A stretch of DNA of 64,000 nt from Lamellibrachia satsuma (GCA_033239005.1 BSQZ01000001.1:6422001-6486000), one strand, 5' to 3'; shown: positions 10,332-24,391, numbered from the stretch's first letter. Notes: a model not told the origin generated them from the letters alone. Numbers and translations are program-made.

Positions 10332-13300
10332 GTACAGGTTGCTTCTGGAGAATCGCAGTGCACCTTTCAACCTGAGCACGTCATTCAGTAGCACTCTTTC
10401 AGTTATGGTGACTTCGGCTTGTCCCGTTCAGTTCTGTGTTGGTTTGCTGCTTATCATTTCTGCTTATTTGCAGTAGTTTGTAAGATTTTCAGTTTCAGCA
10501 CGTGACGTTGTCCTTGTTTCTGCTGCTTCAGCACTGTTTGGACATTTCTGCACATAGACGTAGTTGTTGTGTCACCAATGTCTGTGACATTGTTTCAACC
10601 CTCTTTCAAGAAACATTTTCTTATATTATTTTGTTGAAGATGGTAAAGTTATTAGCTTAAATGGTTATACCAGTGTTCAGATAATTAACAACAACACGGG
10701 TGGAGTATATGTTTCAATGATTAGGAAAACTGCAGAAAATCCATTTGATCAAATGTTGAAGAACATTTTATCATATAAATGTTTTGCACTCACTGGAGTG
10801 CAGCTTAGATTTTAACATTCAGCAAAAATTTTTATTTTCTCCATTGATGATTATTTGTCTGTTTTAGTGTGTACAGTTTTTAAGGCATGCAATTGTTTCA
10901 AATGTGGTGCTTGTGTGAGGTGATGGTATGGAAGGTATTGTGGTATGCAAGTAAATTTGAAAATGTGTAGCCTTTTTGACATTTTCACACATCATTGCAG
11001 AGGCTGGGTTATCATTTTGGCAGCTGTGTAAAAAATTATTAGTGTAGCCTGCAATTTCACAATGGTTTCTCAGCTCAGCTCTTTGTCATTCAAAATACAG
11101 GTCAGCAAACTGATATCAACAAACACAAAAACTGTCACACCTGTTGTATATGTGCAAATCTGTTGTATATGTGCATATCGGTGATCGAGTGCTCTTTTCA
11201 CAAGTGGCTGAGGTATTGGTTTGTGACCGAACATTCTGGTTTGCAAATAGTTTAGACATGTTGATTGTGCATTACCAGTGAATGAATATCCTCACCGACG
11301 TAGAACCTGCATGACAATATACGCTTTATAATATTCACCAGCAAAATCAATAGGGATGTTCACTTTTTTCTTGACATTGTCACTTGATATGAGAATGTTC
11401 ACTCCTTATTGCAGTAACATTATTGATAATAAATGATGTGCCTATTTCAGTGCGTTGCATCAGCATGAGTTGTACTTGCATGCAAAGGTAATATTGTGGT
11501 CTTGAATAAGAAATAACCAGTTGTGTTTGTTTAATTTTATATTATTAATTCTATTAACATTCCTAGCATAATGATCAGGGCCAGAATGATACACCTGTAC
11601 ACCGGTGTATCGCAATACACATGGTATGGTACACAATACACAATATCTGTATCGCGGTACACTACGATATGCGATAGCGGTAGGCAAAATATTATTCGCA
11701 TCACCTTTGTGTATCATATAGTGACCTCTGTATTGCGATATGTATCATAACGTGAAGTAGTGTATCGTTCCAGCCATAATACTGATAAGTAACATTATGT
11801 TTGTTGAACACTGGTATGATTTGCTGTGCAGATAATATGCCAAGCCTCGTTATTATAGAGATGGCAAAATATGGCTCGAATTGTGACAACCACAATCGTA
11901 GTGACACTTTATTACTTTCATTGGTAATGGCAGACTTTGCTATTCCTGCAACTAGATTCATCCTACAACTGACTAGATTAATTGTACCATAGTAGCATCA
12001 TTGCAGATTAGGAGAGTAGTGCAAACTGTCATCTATGTTCTGCTAACTGCAGTCTGAATACTGGTTGTGGCCATAGACTCATGATGCCTCATGGACTGTA
12101 TGAAAATGTTGTATCTTTCCTTCAACTGATATAATGTTTTAGCCATATCTTCTCAGGTGCTTCAACAATGTGCTGCATGGTTACTATATGTCATGATAAG
12201 TGATTGTGTCTTCACGATATCACCATCTCATGGATTCTTCTTGAGTTTTTAGGTTATTCTAATTCATAAGTTACTCATTGGAAGATCAGGTTGCGACATA
12301 GTAATTTCATTGCATACCTGGTGGGACTCATATGCAATGAAATTACTCATATTAGGAGGAAAACATTTAAGAGTAATATGCAGTGGAATTAATCCTATTA
12401 GGAGGAACAAATTGAGATGCTTCCCCACAAGTAATCAACCACTGAATAGCCCGTCATGTCTCATTAAACAGAGGAATCTTGTGAAAGCACCAGAAGCTCA
12501 AATTACCAAGGCACTCACAGTACAAGAGGAAGTGTTTGGAATGTGTGGCTATAGCAGTCATTATATATAACCATGAGAACATCCATCAGAGGAAAGAATG
12601 TGTCTGACAACTCTGAAGCTCTTATTGCAAATTTTGACAGAATAACAAAGAATGCATACTGGGTCTCTCCAGTTTCTGCCTTACAAATGTTCACAGAAAC
12701 AGTGCCCACTGCCACCAGACTTTACACACTGTGTGATCTACACCACCTGTTGATGTTTTAACAGTTTTTCTAAGTGTAAGAAAATGTGTTGCATAGTGCA
12801 GCCTGTACATCTGTACTTCAGTGCCACATGCATCTTTAAAGTCTGGAAAGGCAACCAGCAGTATTCTCCATTGGTTACTTCACACGAAGTGGTTTATCAC
12901 TTTGTCACAGCACGTCCTGGGGACAGCTGTGATGTGTTGTAGCATGTAGGTATTTATTTGTGTAGGCTACTTTGATGTAGGATTGCTGCACCTGTCATTT
13001 AGTGCATGTAAAATATAAGTTCAGATAAGATAAAAGAACATTTGTATAGTGCCATAAATATAGATAAATCCATTCAGAGGCACTTAAAATGCATTTACTG
13101 TAAATTCACAACATTGATTAGTTATGTAAATGATTATAAATGCAGACTAACTTTTAATTGATGAATTAGTTAATTGTTATGAAGGTATTTCTGGAAATAT
13201 TTTCTTCAAACTTGAGGTAATACTTATAGGTACTAGGTGGAATGGAAGTTGCAAAGTGTTAGGAAATGATTGTGTGCATTGGAAATAAGGAAGTGCCATT

Positions 13301-14359
13301 CATTCTGTTTGAGGAAAATCTTGCTACATCTTGATTCTTGATAAGCGTCTTTTCACTAAACCAAACATGATTCATGTTTTGTCTGAATGTGATTTGTTAG
13401 TTCAAATGCTGTTAGTAAACTATGTTTCTATATGGCTTCATGGTTGACTGGGTACATTGGCAGTGGTTATAGAACAACCTGTCTTATCAGTCAACATAGT
13501 TAAGTAGTGGGGCACTGGTTACATAATCACTACCATTCAATCTGTTCTGTCTGTAGAAGGTCTTGCTCTTGTTTGCTATGTAAGTCAAGGATGTTGTATT
13601 AGTACCAGTTTCCAAACAAATACAGGTATTTATATAAGTTATACAAGTATGCACCATTAATGTAACATCCTTGATGATTCATCAGTGAGTTTATGGTTAA
13701 AACTGCATATTCTACTGTTGCTTGGAATGGATTCAGTGCAGTTAAACAGCTTGGAGACTTGATTGTGATCATACTGTGATTGCAGTAGATGCCAATGCAA
13801 CTGAAGAGTAATTTAGAATCTGGATAGCTTTTAGAGTTTGTTTTGTGGTTTGAATGAGATTCTTAACCAGCTTCCATTTGTAAAGTCTTACTTGTTTGAA
13901 GACAGTCACAGAAACCCAACCAGAATTCATTATTAATTCATTACTATAATGCACTCAGATCATTACTGTATTTTTGACGCACCTGTGGAAACTGTTTGAA
14001 TTGCAACTGAACAGAATGAAGCTGTTTTAACAAAGGTTTGACCATATTCTTGAATGCATTAGAACATGATGTTACTGCTGTCATAGTTACTGCTAAAGTT
14101 GTAGTGGACTGTATCTTTTAAATACCTGCTTTGTTAAGCTTTAAGCCTGTTTCTTATGACTAACCTGTAGACTAAACAAGGTTGCTCAGTTGTAAGACAG
14201 TTTGTTTAGTTAAGTTTTTAGTCAGTAGTTACAACAACTAGTTAAGATCACACAGTAATAAGCCTGTGCCTTATGATTGCTTTTTAAATGCCTATTTAAT
14301 ATCACTTGATAATCCCACTTCCTTAGATCTCTCCTTTGAAAGAAGGCTTTTATACAATG

Positions 14360-14360
<1 letters not shown>
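10332..14360 (+). other. probable intron, no feature recognised
   Basis: About 4 kb of AT-rich sequence. I found no further phase-1 Thr-rich exon and no recognisable domain in either strand. Confidence 0.4.

Positions 14361-14430
<70 letters not shown>
14361..14430. repeat. (TA)n microsatellite
   Basis: About 35 uninterrupted TA dinucleotides. Open frames of Tyr-Ile repeats across it are artefacts. Confidence 0.95.
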
Positions 14431-14432
<2 letters not shown>

Positions 14433-14812
14433 CCCATCTTTTGTGCGATAGTCTAGATCGTGTTTGTGGTCATTTCCAGTTGTGTTGCTCACATGTACAA
14501 CCACTTTGAATTAAGGTTGCTGTGTACCTCTTTAACAATGTATAGTGTAGAAAAAAGTATGTTGTTAGAGATATGTGATTGTTATATGCATACACAGCAT
14601 ATGTGTTGTTATTGCTATGTATATATCATCATACAGGTTATGTGTTTTGTTGTATAATTTATGTACAATAACATGTGTCACTGAGTGCATGCATGAATGT
14701 ATATTCCTGGATCTTTCATCTGGTATGGTGGCAGCAACGGTTTCGTACGTCTGACTCTGTCATCAGAATTTAGGATGATGTCTGGTCAGAATATATCTCA
14801 AGTTCTCAACTA

Positions 14813-15340
14813 TGACATTCAGGTGTTGCTTCAAATATTATATTAGAATGGTTCATCAGCTGTGACTTTCAGGTGGTGTTCATGGGTGATATTCAGATAT
14901 TGCTTCAGCTATGACATTTAGGTATTGCTTCAGCTGTGACGTTCAGATATTGCTACAGCTATGACATTTAGATGGTGTTTCAGCTATAAGATATTGCTTC
15001 AGCCATGACATTTAGATGGTGCCTAGGCTCTGATATTCAGATGGAGCCTTGACCCAGATATTCAGATGGTGCTTCAGCTATGACATTTAGATGGTGCCTT
15101 GGCTATGATATTCAAATGACATTTAAATGGCTACGACATGTTACCCAGTGTTAGCAATAAACGCATGCGCAGTTCTGTGAAATCGGTGTAACTGAGACCA
15201 CATTTAAATGGTGCTTCAGCCATGATTTTAAGATTGTGATTCTGTCATGATTTTTTACAGTGCCTCTGCCATGACATTTAGATGGTGCTTCAGCCATGAC
15301 ATTTTCCGTAGCTAGTGCTTCTGCTATGCCCAAAGATGAC
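14813..15340. repeat. Diverged tandem repeat (cagctatgacattTAGATGGTG type)
   Basis: A ragged series of roughly 25-35 bp units built on 'ttcagctatgacatttagatggtgc' ends just before the acceptor of the exon at 15372. Units differ by substitutions and small indels. It is an old intronic minisatellite. A separate 70-bp sequence shared with 16764-16833 is embedded at 15131-15203. Confidence 0.75.
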
Positions 15341-15371
15341 GTCTGAGCTGTGACTTTTGTTCTGGTTCCAG

Positions 15372-15472
15372 GTCGCAGTGATGCAGGCAGTGCTAGACAG
15401 CTGTGCTATTGGAGTGTGCCCATGATTCTGTTTCTCGCCTGCTGCTCTCTGGTTCTGCCACACACACTCTAA
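15372..15472 (+). CDS. Terminal exon encoding a GPI-anchor-like C-terminus
   Basis: The acceptor is tctggttccag|GT, and phase 1 entry matches the donors at 10331 and at the mucin exons. The exon encodes 33 residues and a TAA stop: a short polar stretch (GRSDAGSARQ), then a hydrophobic run rich in Leu, Val, Phe, Ala and Cys, ending SLVLPHTL. Small residues (S-D-A-G-S-A) followed by a spacer and a hydrophobic end without a basic tail are what GPI transamidase recognises. The omega site would be one of the Ser/Asp/Ala/Gly residues. Joined to the Thr-rich exons it gives a GPI-anchored mucin-like protein. The alternative is a spurious short frame, but the phase match and polyadenylation signal downstream argue against that. 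Confidence 0.6.
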
Positions 15473-15745
15473 GTCTAACGTTGCGACATGGACTCGTTCT
15501 TACTCTATGCTGATCGTAGCACAGTTATATAATCGTGGATATGATGCATAGAACTGTAGTGACTGTGTTGATTCCAAGCATAAGAATTGCACCACTGTAC
15601 TAACACTTACTAAAGCTTGTTAATTCACCAGAAAACTGAGTTCCATGTAGATTAGGTGTTTACATCTGCATTTATATGATTATTTTTAAATATATACTAA
15701 TATTGTATATACATTTATTAAGGAAGATCTGAAATTTTAATGTAA

Positions 15746-16000
15746 GACACTACACGAAAACGATGTCATTTAACCCCAGACCCTCCTCCCTCTACATGAA
15801 ACTTAATTATATCGACCTGTGTGTAACCTCAGCACATTTGTATCCACCAGGTGGCACTTCAGCCATTATAACGCAAAACTGCCTGCATACACTCGAAGTC
15901 AGCGCCCCCAAAGTTTTTGGGGAAATACATCAACGTATACTGCTAAGCCAAACGGCTGCTAACCTTTCACCTCCTCATGAAGCCAATTCCGTGTAGTGTC
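15746..16000. mobile_element. Candidate MITE with 11-12 bp terminal inverted repeats
   Basis: GACACTACACGA at 15746 is mirrored by CCGTGTAGTGTC ending at 16000, giving a 255-bp element with no coding potential of its own. No convincing target duplication is visible. It lies in the likely 3' UTR of the GPI-ended transcript. Confidence 0.45.
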
Positions 16001-16124
16001 GTACATCAGTCTTTTCAGGTCATTCTTCATTGAGTAAGTTTGCATTTTTGCTGTGTTGTTTTCTTCCAGATAGATAGCTTTCTATCCGATATATAGCTTT
16101 CGTCTAGCTATATAATAGCTATTC

Positions 16125-16130
16125 AATAAA
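16125..16130 (+). terminator. AATAAA polyadenylation signal for the GPI-ended transcript
   Basis: AATAAA about 650 bp after the TAA at 15472, followed by a TG/T-rich stretch (tgtttgtcta). It supports, but does not prove, a transcript ending here. Confidence 0.4.
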
Positions 16131-16149
16131 TGTTTGTCTACTTATTTTA

Positions 16150-17690
16150 TATATTTTGGTAGATTTTGGTATAATCATATTATGTTGATGTGTGTTTATT
16201 ACTGCATAAATTAGATTGTTAGTAAAAGCATAATTTGCTGTAGTGCATTAGAGCATTTTCTGTCAGATTCCCGGTGGTTTTCTAGTAAAGCTTACTGTTG
16301 TTAATCTGCAGCTGTATCTATGGGCATAGTGGCAATATGACTTATTGTGCAATAACTGAATTGTTAAACAATTTGCTTAATGAAAGGGCAATACATCCCT
16401 GCTAAATATATTTAGATTGTAATGTAGCTTTATTATCTGCCATACCAGTAATAATGAGACAGTTACTTGTGTGTCATTGTGTGCCTGTGTGTTGTGTACC
16501 TGTGTGTTGTCATACAACAGTTGTTTCATGGTTGGCAGTATCCTGTAGTAATACTTGGAATAAATGTTAATCAAATATGTTGTTTTAATACCCATACAGG
16601 ATAACTTAAAGCGAAACAAAAGTCATGGTTTGGGGGCTATGCACCTAACAGAGATAATAAAAAGTAACCAAGGACAATTAAAATCAAGAATATCACGCTA
16701 GTGTTTTGCTCATAATATGTTCTAAAAGTGGAGATTCCGGTCATTTCTCCGAATGACTGAGGGCTGACATGTTACCCAGTGTTACCGATAAGTACATTTG
16801 CAGTTCTGTGAAATCGGTGTAACTGAGACTACAAGTGACGTATTAAGGGAGGCCAGCATATATGCACAAGTGCAAAGTCTCAAACAGTCGTGTTATTTTG
16901 CCAGAAAAAAGACTAGTAAACAAAGGCTAAAATATGTTATATAAGTTGACGTGAATGTATGCAAAAAGTGTCTCCTTGGAAAATCACAAACTTCTATAGT
17001 GGCAGTGTACGGTACTTTGTAGTAAACAGTAACAGATTACTCTGGTGAGGCTTCGTATATTGATCACAGTATCACATCATTCCTTAGTCAGACAATATAA
17101 GCCTCCTGTATGTAACCAACATAACACGATGTAGCAAACACATCCCTATCATGTATAGACTGCAAGAATCCCTGACTACAGTGTATGGTCACTAAGAAAG
17201 AAGAAGGGTGGTTGATCTGGAGAAGGTGAATGATACCGTCACATGAGACCATGTTATACACATACGCCCTGCACATGTGTATGTTGCCACTGTTGACCTC
17301 GGAGAAACTATGATGAAAGATAGGTCATGTTTTTGGTACTTAGCGCGTTACATTGATATTAAATTGATGTTCAGGAATTCAATGGAGAAAGGAAGTAAAT
17401 GAGAGTGACAGTGGTCCTACAGTGATCCTACTGATATTGATCATTTTCCTTGAAGCATACCTGGCTTTCAAAGAACCTACTGGCACTGCTTTAGTATATA
17501 GATAAGTTATCAATGATTGAGGAATACTATTCATTGGACTGGCTGATATCCGGGACATTTCAAGGTAAAGTGATTGTAGGTGTTATCTTTTTTGGCTGCC
17601 TTCCTGATTCACTTGATATAGAAATCAGTTACAGATTAAATAAATATTTGTACCATGGCAGTTTTGAGTGTATCGTGTATCAGTATATTT
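16150..17690. other. no gene recognised
   Basis: Apart from a 70-bp copy at 16764-16833 of the sequence at 15131-15203, I see nothing identifiable. Confidence 0.4.
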
Positions 17691-19070
17691 GCACTTAGGG
17701 CAACTGTTTGTAGAGATATATATGATTTGATTATTCAGATCTTGATGTAAAGTATTGACCACATGTTGAAGTGTCAACCATTGAAGTTGGGACTATATTA
17801 TTAGTTTCACTGTTTGGGTGATTTATATAACAATCTGTTAATTATTCAGCAACACTAGTAAATTTCACTAATATGGACGTATGCATTCTCTTAAACATTC
17901 AGTATGTAAATATTTAACCTAAATCAGATATTTTCATGACCACATTGGTTATTATTTGGCAGCCAAATCAACTTGCATAACTACTCACGTTTTAAAGCAC
18001 AGTGGCTTGAATGTTGCTAATTTCTGCATCAGTTATCATTAATATGTGAACATGATTGTTCAGTTTTTCCCACCACAAAATGCTATTTATTATATTTGTG
18101 TACACTGGACTCTGTGAGGGCATTGCTATATGATTCACGTTACCTCTTGTCTGTCTTCAACAGTCAATACTTGGAGAACACACATGTAGTACACTCAGCC
18201 TCTTGTACATGAGACACTCTCTTGAGAAAGCGTGGTTAACTATTTACACAGTTTTATTTGTTACGTATTACCTCTCAGGAAATGGTTGTTATGCAACTAT
18301 ATTTGTTAAATTGTTATGCTATTATTTAAGGTGAATCAATCTTCCAATAAAAATAGGAATGTAGTTATTTTATTATTAAGTAGGTGGGGATAATCTCCTG
18401 TATGTTCCTTATCCATTGCAAATTCATATATTTGCACCCGCCTATGTTTGCAGAAATATAAATTATTTGTTTATTCAAATCTTCATGTCAAGTATTGACG
18501 ACATGTTGAAGTGTCAACCATTGACATTGAGACTATATTAGTTTCACTGTTTATGTGATTTATGTAATAATCTGTTAATTATTCAGCAACACTTATGTAA
18601 TGTTCACTAATATGCATGCATGCATTCTCTCAAATATAGACTATTATTCAGTCTGCAAATATAGAACTTATGTCAGATATTTTCACGACAAAATTTTTTA
18701 TTATTTGGCCGACAAATCAACTTACATAGCCACAGTAACTTGAACGTTGCTAATTTCTGCATCAGTTATCATTAATATGTGAACATGCTTGTTCTGTTTT
18801 TCCCGCAGCAAATTGTAATTTGTGCAGGTGCGTGGGTGGGTGTGGGTGGGTGTGTCTCTTACTCACAAGATGCTCTCTTGAGAAACCACGGTCAAATATT
18901 TACACAATTTTATCTTACGTATTACCTCTCAGGAAATGGTGGTTATGCAATTATATTTATTTGTTATATTCTTGTGCAATTATTTAAGCTGAATCATTGT
19001 TCCAAGTAAAACAAGAATGTAGTAATTTTCCTTTGGATTAAATGGGTGGTTCTCCTTTATCCATTGTAAT
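17690..19070. repeat. ~740-bp tandem duplication
   Basis: The block around 17690-18395 recurs around 18425-19070 in the same order (for example 'gttgaagtgtcaaccattga', 'ctgttaattattcagcaacact', 'gctaatttctgcatcagtta'). The offset is about 737 bp and there are many substitutions and small indels. It is non-coding and intronic if the upstream and downstream exons belong to one gene. Confidence 0.8.
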
Positions 19071-19536
19071 AATCATGTATGCATGTTCCATGTTCTGAAG
19101 AATAAGAGAAACCCCACAAATGTAGTTAGTCCATCATGAATATATAACTTGATGAATATATATTGATAAATATATAGTTTAGTATTAGTGAGAATGTTAG
19201 CATTTTGGTAAATGGCTGAACAATCCTCTTAAATCAGTTATAAAACACAATGTTAATAATATTAAATAATGCAGTAATGCATTTAAATAAATTGGTGGTT
19301 AGTTCAGATTAGAAATGCTTCACTGAGAAGTAGGGGATTCCACAGCCAGGAAGATTATCGCTTAAGTCTATACAGATCTATGCATAAGTGTTGGCTTTAA
19401 CAAATCCTTTCAGTTTAGCTGATATCATTGCCTATGTTTATACACTTATAGAAGGGTTTGTTTAGGATACATTAGTATTGAGTAGGAATCTGTATTGTGA
19501 TCGATCACTTGTTGAAAACATTATTGTGTGTGCAGT

Positions 19537-19622
19537 AATTGTAGGCTAGGTCATTATAGGACAGTAATCTTAGGCTAGTTCACTATAGGACAGTAATCGT
19601 AGGCTAGGTCATTATAGGACAG
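19537..19622. repeat. Three-copy ~32-bp tandem repeat
   Basis: Three copies of 'ggacagtaatcgtaggctaggtcattata' type sequence, differing at a few positions. Confidence 0.75.
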
Positions 19623-20597
19623 CCACACCATGTGCTTGAGTGCATGTGAGAAGTCTTTATCTTTATTAGCATGATTTGTAAGCAGGTGAAATACCATGTT
19701 GACAGCATGCCACCCTTCCTGTTTGTTAATTATTTCCATGGACAACAAACTTCCTGCTTTAGTATCAGCTGTACAATGCTGGTCAATGTTAATCTAATCT
19801 AACAAGAGGCGTCATTAACCCAAATTTACTCCATGTCATTGAGGTCTTTGATTGAATGGAGACGAGTCATTAGCTGTAATTAACACTAATCAATTGGTTC
19901 TTCACCTTCTGTGCATTTCAGCTTCTATTTTGGGTCAGGTGTCCATGTCATTATGGAAAGGTTGTCATGATGCCAATGTCCTCCAAGCCTCTGTGCACCC
20001 AGTTCTTTATCAAAGTTGTTCACGTTGTTTACCCCTGGTTCAAATATAATCAATCGGTAAACTCACATATGGCGATGTAGCAATAATTTTATTTTGTACA
20101 TGTTGATTTTAATATACATGTAATATGAAATTCTGAGGTGATCTTAGTTCTGAAGTCTGTCCAGAAGTTCAATATTGATATCAGGATTTGTGGGAAATAG
20201 TTGCATTTCTTGAGGTATATATTTTTGAGTAAGAAAGCTGGTTAGTTTAAACAAATTCTGAACATACTCTCACCCTCTCACTTCTGTATTGACCATTTTA
20301 TGATCTAAGCACTCAAAAGTGAATTTATCTGCTTGATTTTTAATGTCATACATCAATGACTGTGGATTTATTGTTTTGTTCATGGGTTGATTACAATTTA
20401 AAGGGATTTGTGTTGTTTCTGGTAGCTGGGGTCAACCAACTACAATACTACTGGCATTGACTTGTTACCTGTGACATGTTAATGGTGTGGTGCTCCTCTT
20501 GTGACCGGGAAGTTAAATTCTAGTTGGCAGTTCACCAAGTTGTTTCATAAAGTGTGTGTAGAACTTGCCAACTCCCTCGACACCTGCTGGGCAGTAT

Positions 20598-20602
20598 GTA
20601 CG

Positions 20603-20649
<47 letters not shown>

Positions 20650-20652
20650 ATG
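20598..20652. repeat. (CGTG)n microsatellite
   Basis: About 13 tandem cgtg units ending in gcatgcat. Confidence 0.95.
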
Positions 20653-20659
20653 CATCGAT

Positions 20660-22175
20660 AATATGTATATCAAATTGTATTGTTTCCATTATTTAAAGTG
20701 CTATGTCATCTTTTATTATCATGTTGACATTTTTATGCATTTTTTTATCTGGGTAACACTCTGACATATTGCTTGTTTCACCAGTAGCCAGTATTGAGTA
20801 GTGTTCACCCAGACATGTCTTTGACATGTATATCATGTATATTATGTCCCACAATCATGAAACTGCCTCCTCCTGTAATGACATTAACATATAAAACTCC
20901 TGCATGAACCTCAGATAGGTCTGCTGGGAAAATAACACCAGGACACTGGAGACAGCCGGCTTGTTAGTATTGATTTATGAGCAAGAACATTGCAAGCTGA
21001 TGAACACACCTGGGGTTCTGTGGATCTACCTGTAGTGCATCACGTAACAGGTTTGTCGATTCTGTCACAAGCCTTTGAGTTCATTCCTCTTGAGTGGTCG
21101 TGTTCTGGGTCAGCCCTGAACAATGGTTGCCACAACATACTGCTTTGGACGCCTGCCAAATGAATTTTGCACGACCAGCAAATTGATACAGTTATTTATA
21201 ATATTGTATTAACATTGACTTCATCAGGTATTTCTGTGCAGTCTGTCAACATTCGCAGAAACACAAAAACCTTGCTTTGTTTCTAATCAGACATGTTGAA
21301 GCAGGGACCTGTGTCACTTTATCAGTTAGTTAGTCTCAATCTAAAGACAATAAATCTTTGCCACACTCTTTATTAAAATAAAGATAATTATTCCTAATTT
21401 CACAGCAAAATGTAAGGACATTGTACAGAAAAGTAGACACATGTTTATCGACCAGGTCGGAGATCATTTAATCAGTCATAATCAATACAGGGAGTCATCA
21501 ATACATGCCACTAGGTGCAGTTCTAATCAGTTTATGCCCCAAAGGAACAATGGCTTTTTGCCATGTGTAAATCATGCATGCACAATGTGGACGTTGGTGA
21601 TCCATAGTTGCTTGTGTGAAGGTTTTTACACTGTAAACAAGGCAACCCATATCTTTCTGGTTGTACCTGTATGCTTGCATACACAATTACACACACACAA
21701 AGGCCACAAGTACTTGGAAAACATTATTTGACATTTAATATGTTTTAGTGCAAAATGCCCCTGTAGCAACTGTTGTTTGCTTTCATTGAAGAAGCCTATA
21801 ATTGCCCCTGATTAGCGATCGCATTTATGATATCTGGAGGTGATATTGTCAAACACAGCAGCTCCTGTCGGGACAGGAATTTCCCCCTTGGGTCTGTTGT
21901 ATGATAATATTTCCTTTGTCAGAGAGTGAGGCAAGTTGCATGTGCAACAGACAGAATAGAGCCTTTCTGTGGACTGGTTTTGTCGGTGTCGTATATCTTC
22001 CTCTTAGTGTATAATAATCGTGCTGTAGATAGCTTTGTATGAGTCACTTGTCAAGCCCTGTCACATACCTGGCATTTACCTGCATCAACACAGGGAAGTT
22101 GCTGCCACAGATAACTGTACGACTTGGTTGCCAATCAGATAGAGTAGGCAAGAGTGATTTAAAGGGCAAAGCTAT
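20660..22175. other. no feature recognised
   Basis: No exon, RNA gene or clear repeat could be supported here. Confidence 0.35.
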
Positions 22176-22600
22176 TTAAAGGTCCCTCCTCAATAACGAA
22201 TTGTTCGCTCGTGGTCGTTTAAACTCATTTTTGCAAAAAATGTACCTGTCTACTATCAACTATAACATACCACAAACCTGTCTAGTAGCCACTATGACAT
22301 GCTAGCTTGTATAAATTTTTTTAGTTTGGCAAGGTCATTGAACAAACTATTAAATTATTTTTGACCCGATTCTGGTAAAAATTCTGCAAAAATGCAAAAG
22401 TGGTCCAGCCCTAAATACTACAGTGTAAGGATAAATTATAAAACTTTCACAAATTACCCAATTTAATGATCAGGGTCAATTTTGTCTATGATTTTAGCAA
22501 AAGTCTGCCCTCTTTTATTAAACCAGCTGTGGTTATACGACTCACACACTACAAATTTAAACATTAACTAATCTGATTTGCAAGTAGAGGAGGGAGTTTT
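22176..22600 (+). mobile_element. MITE-like repeat, copy 1
   Basis: It starts with 'ggtccctcctcaata' and ends with 'gaggaggga', giving short inverted ends. Its left 250 bp is homologous, in inverted orientation, to 24065-24300; shared landmarks are 'gacatgctagc' and 'gtccagc'. A further short match (cgtccctcttcaattcg) lies near 33829. It is non-coding. Confidence 0.55.
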
Positions 22601-24064
22601 ATTCAGAGAAATGAATATATATATATATATAAATCTAGTTTTATTATTACTGTTGGGTTGTCACACATTGTCACTGTTGTCACATTGCTCTTGACAGTAC
22701 AATACAACTAAGTGCATTTCATCAGTACTCTCTTTTTACAAGCAACATTTCAGCATGGCAACAAAACAAACAAGAGTTGTGTCGTCATATATGTGACATG
22801 ATGATGACAAACAGAAATGGCAATGTTATGTCACCATGGAAACTATCGTAACCATTATCATTATTGTCACGCATCAGTGGGACACACCTGAGAAATTAAT
22901 TATTTGTGAGATGACTTCAATGAAACCGGGACATTTTGCCTGGGTAAGTTCAGTTCGTATCCATGGTGAGCTAATCACCTTGTGTGTCCATGTGCATGCA
23001 TGTCACACAGCCCATTGTGCTGCTTGAATGTGCTGCATGAATCCACCAATGGTTATTGATGACAAAGGACACAACAATGTCATCAGTAGGCCATATATAT
23101 AATTAATGAATTGCTTCTGTTCCCCATTAATTCTTCCCATTATTAATGCACTTTTTTTTAGAATATTACAAATTTGTCAATTACATAACTGCTATAGCCA
23201 TACAGAATCCACTTGTCATGACTACTTAACATTTTGATACATATTAAACATTTTAATCATGTATGGGTTAAAACAGTGCCTAACAATAAAACACAGGTAA
23301 ATTGCAGCATTGTCCCCAAAAGCCTTATGTCGAGTAGTGACACATTGTGGACAAAGTTGGGAATGAACCTTGACTTTGTTGGTCCCAGCTTTTCCTTTTT
23401 ATTTATCACTTTCATGAAATCTAGTATAACGGATATGTGTTAAAGCACATAGCAGTGTGACAAATGTTACAATATGAAACAGTGTAACACATGTTACAGT
23501 ATGTAGTATGTGTAGTGAATGCACTGTGTGTTAGTTAGAACACTGGTTGTAGGTTAGTTCACAATCAAGATACCCATCCATCAATGCATTGTTGATGCTT
23601 GAATTGAACACATTGTCCTATTAGTGATATTAATAGGGATTTTTTTTTAAAGTTGTTTACACAATTAACTTGAAATTAAATAAGTATTACATGAAATGCA
23701 ATTTATTTATTTGACCAATATATTTACAGTTACATGATATAGAAAAATATACAGGTCAGGGAAGTTTAGTTAATGCACTGAAATGCCACTGTGACAAGCC
23801 ATCGTATATAACTACATTGTATTATATTCATAATCAACCATAATCAACAATGATGTTTCACTGACTTTTGTTCTTCATAATTATCAGCATGTTTTATATT
23901 TCTGTTTTACATTGGGTTTTGCATGTTATTCGTTTGCAATGTTTGCTGGTTACAACAGGTGAAAGTGGTTTGTATACTGAATAATCACTACCTTGTCAAT
24001 TCATTTTGCCTGTTGCAAATCAAGTTCGTTGATGTGCAATTCTGTGGTTCAAATAATACCTGGT
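22601..24064. other. no feature recognised
   Basis: AT-rich sequence with a short (TA)n at 22616-22630; nothing else is identifiable. Confidence 0.35.
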
Positions 24065-24300
24065 AGGCATAGTCTAGAGCTGGACAACTTTTGCCCTTTT
24101 GTGCCGAATTATGAGCAGATTAGGTAAAAAATAATTGAACAGTATGTCCAATGGTTTCATCAAAACTAAAAAATAACACATTTGCACAAACACGCTAGCA
24201 TGTTGTAGTGGATACTAGATATGTTTTATGTTGTATATTTCTCATTAAATGATTCTAAAACATGAGAAGCAAAATATTTAATTGAGGAGGGAACTTCAAA
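24065..24300 (-). mobile_element. MITE-like repeat, copy 2 (inverted)
   Basis: Reverse complement of this segment matches 22176-22425, including the 'ccctcctcaatta' end (here 'taattgaggaggg'). It ends less than 100 bp before the EGF exon. Confidence 0.55.
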
Positions 24301-24391
24301 AAGTTGGTTTTATATTTGATGTTTGTTTCTATGCCTTTCTATGACCAATGTCATACAATGCATTATAGTCACTGTGTATATGCTCCCTTAG

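Noticed and set aside
11460..11990. Frames of 60-90 codons on both strands around 11.5-12.0 kb
   Set aside because: They come from an AT-rich stretch with 'gtatcgcgatacac' type palindromes, show no domain, and overlap each other on opposite strands.
15763..15996. 77-codon frame after the GPI exon
   Set aside because: It falls inside the candidate MITE, shows no domain and has no splice support.
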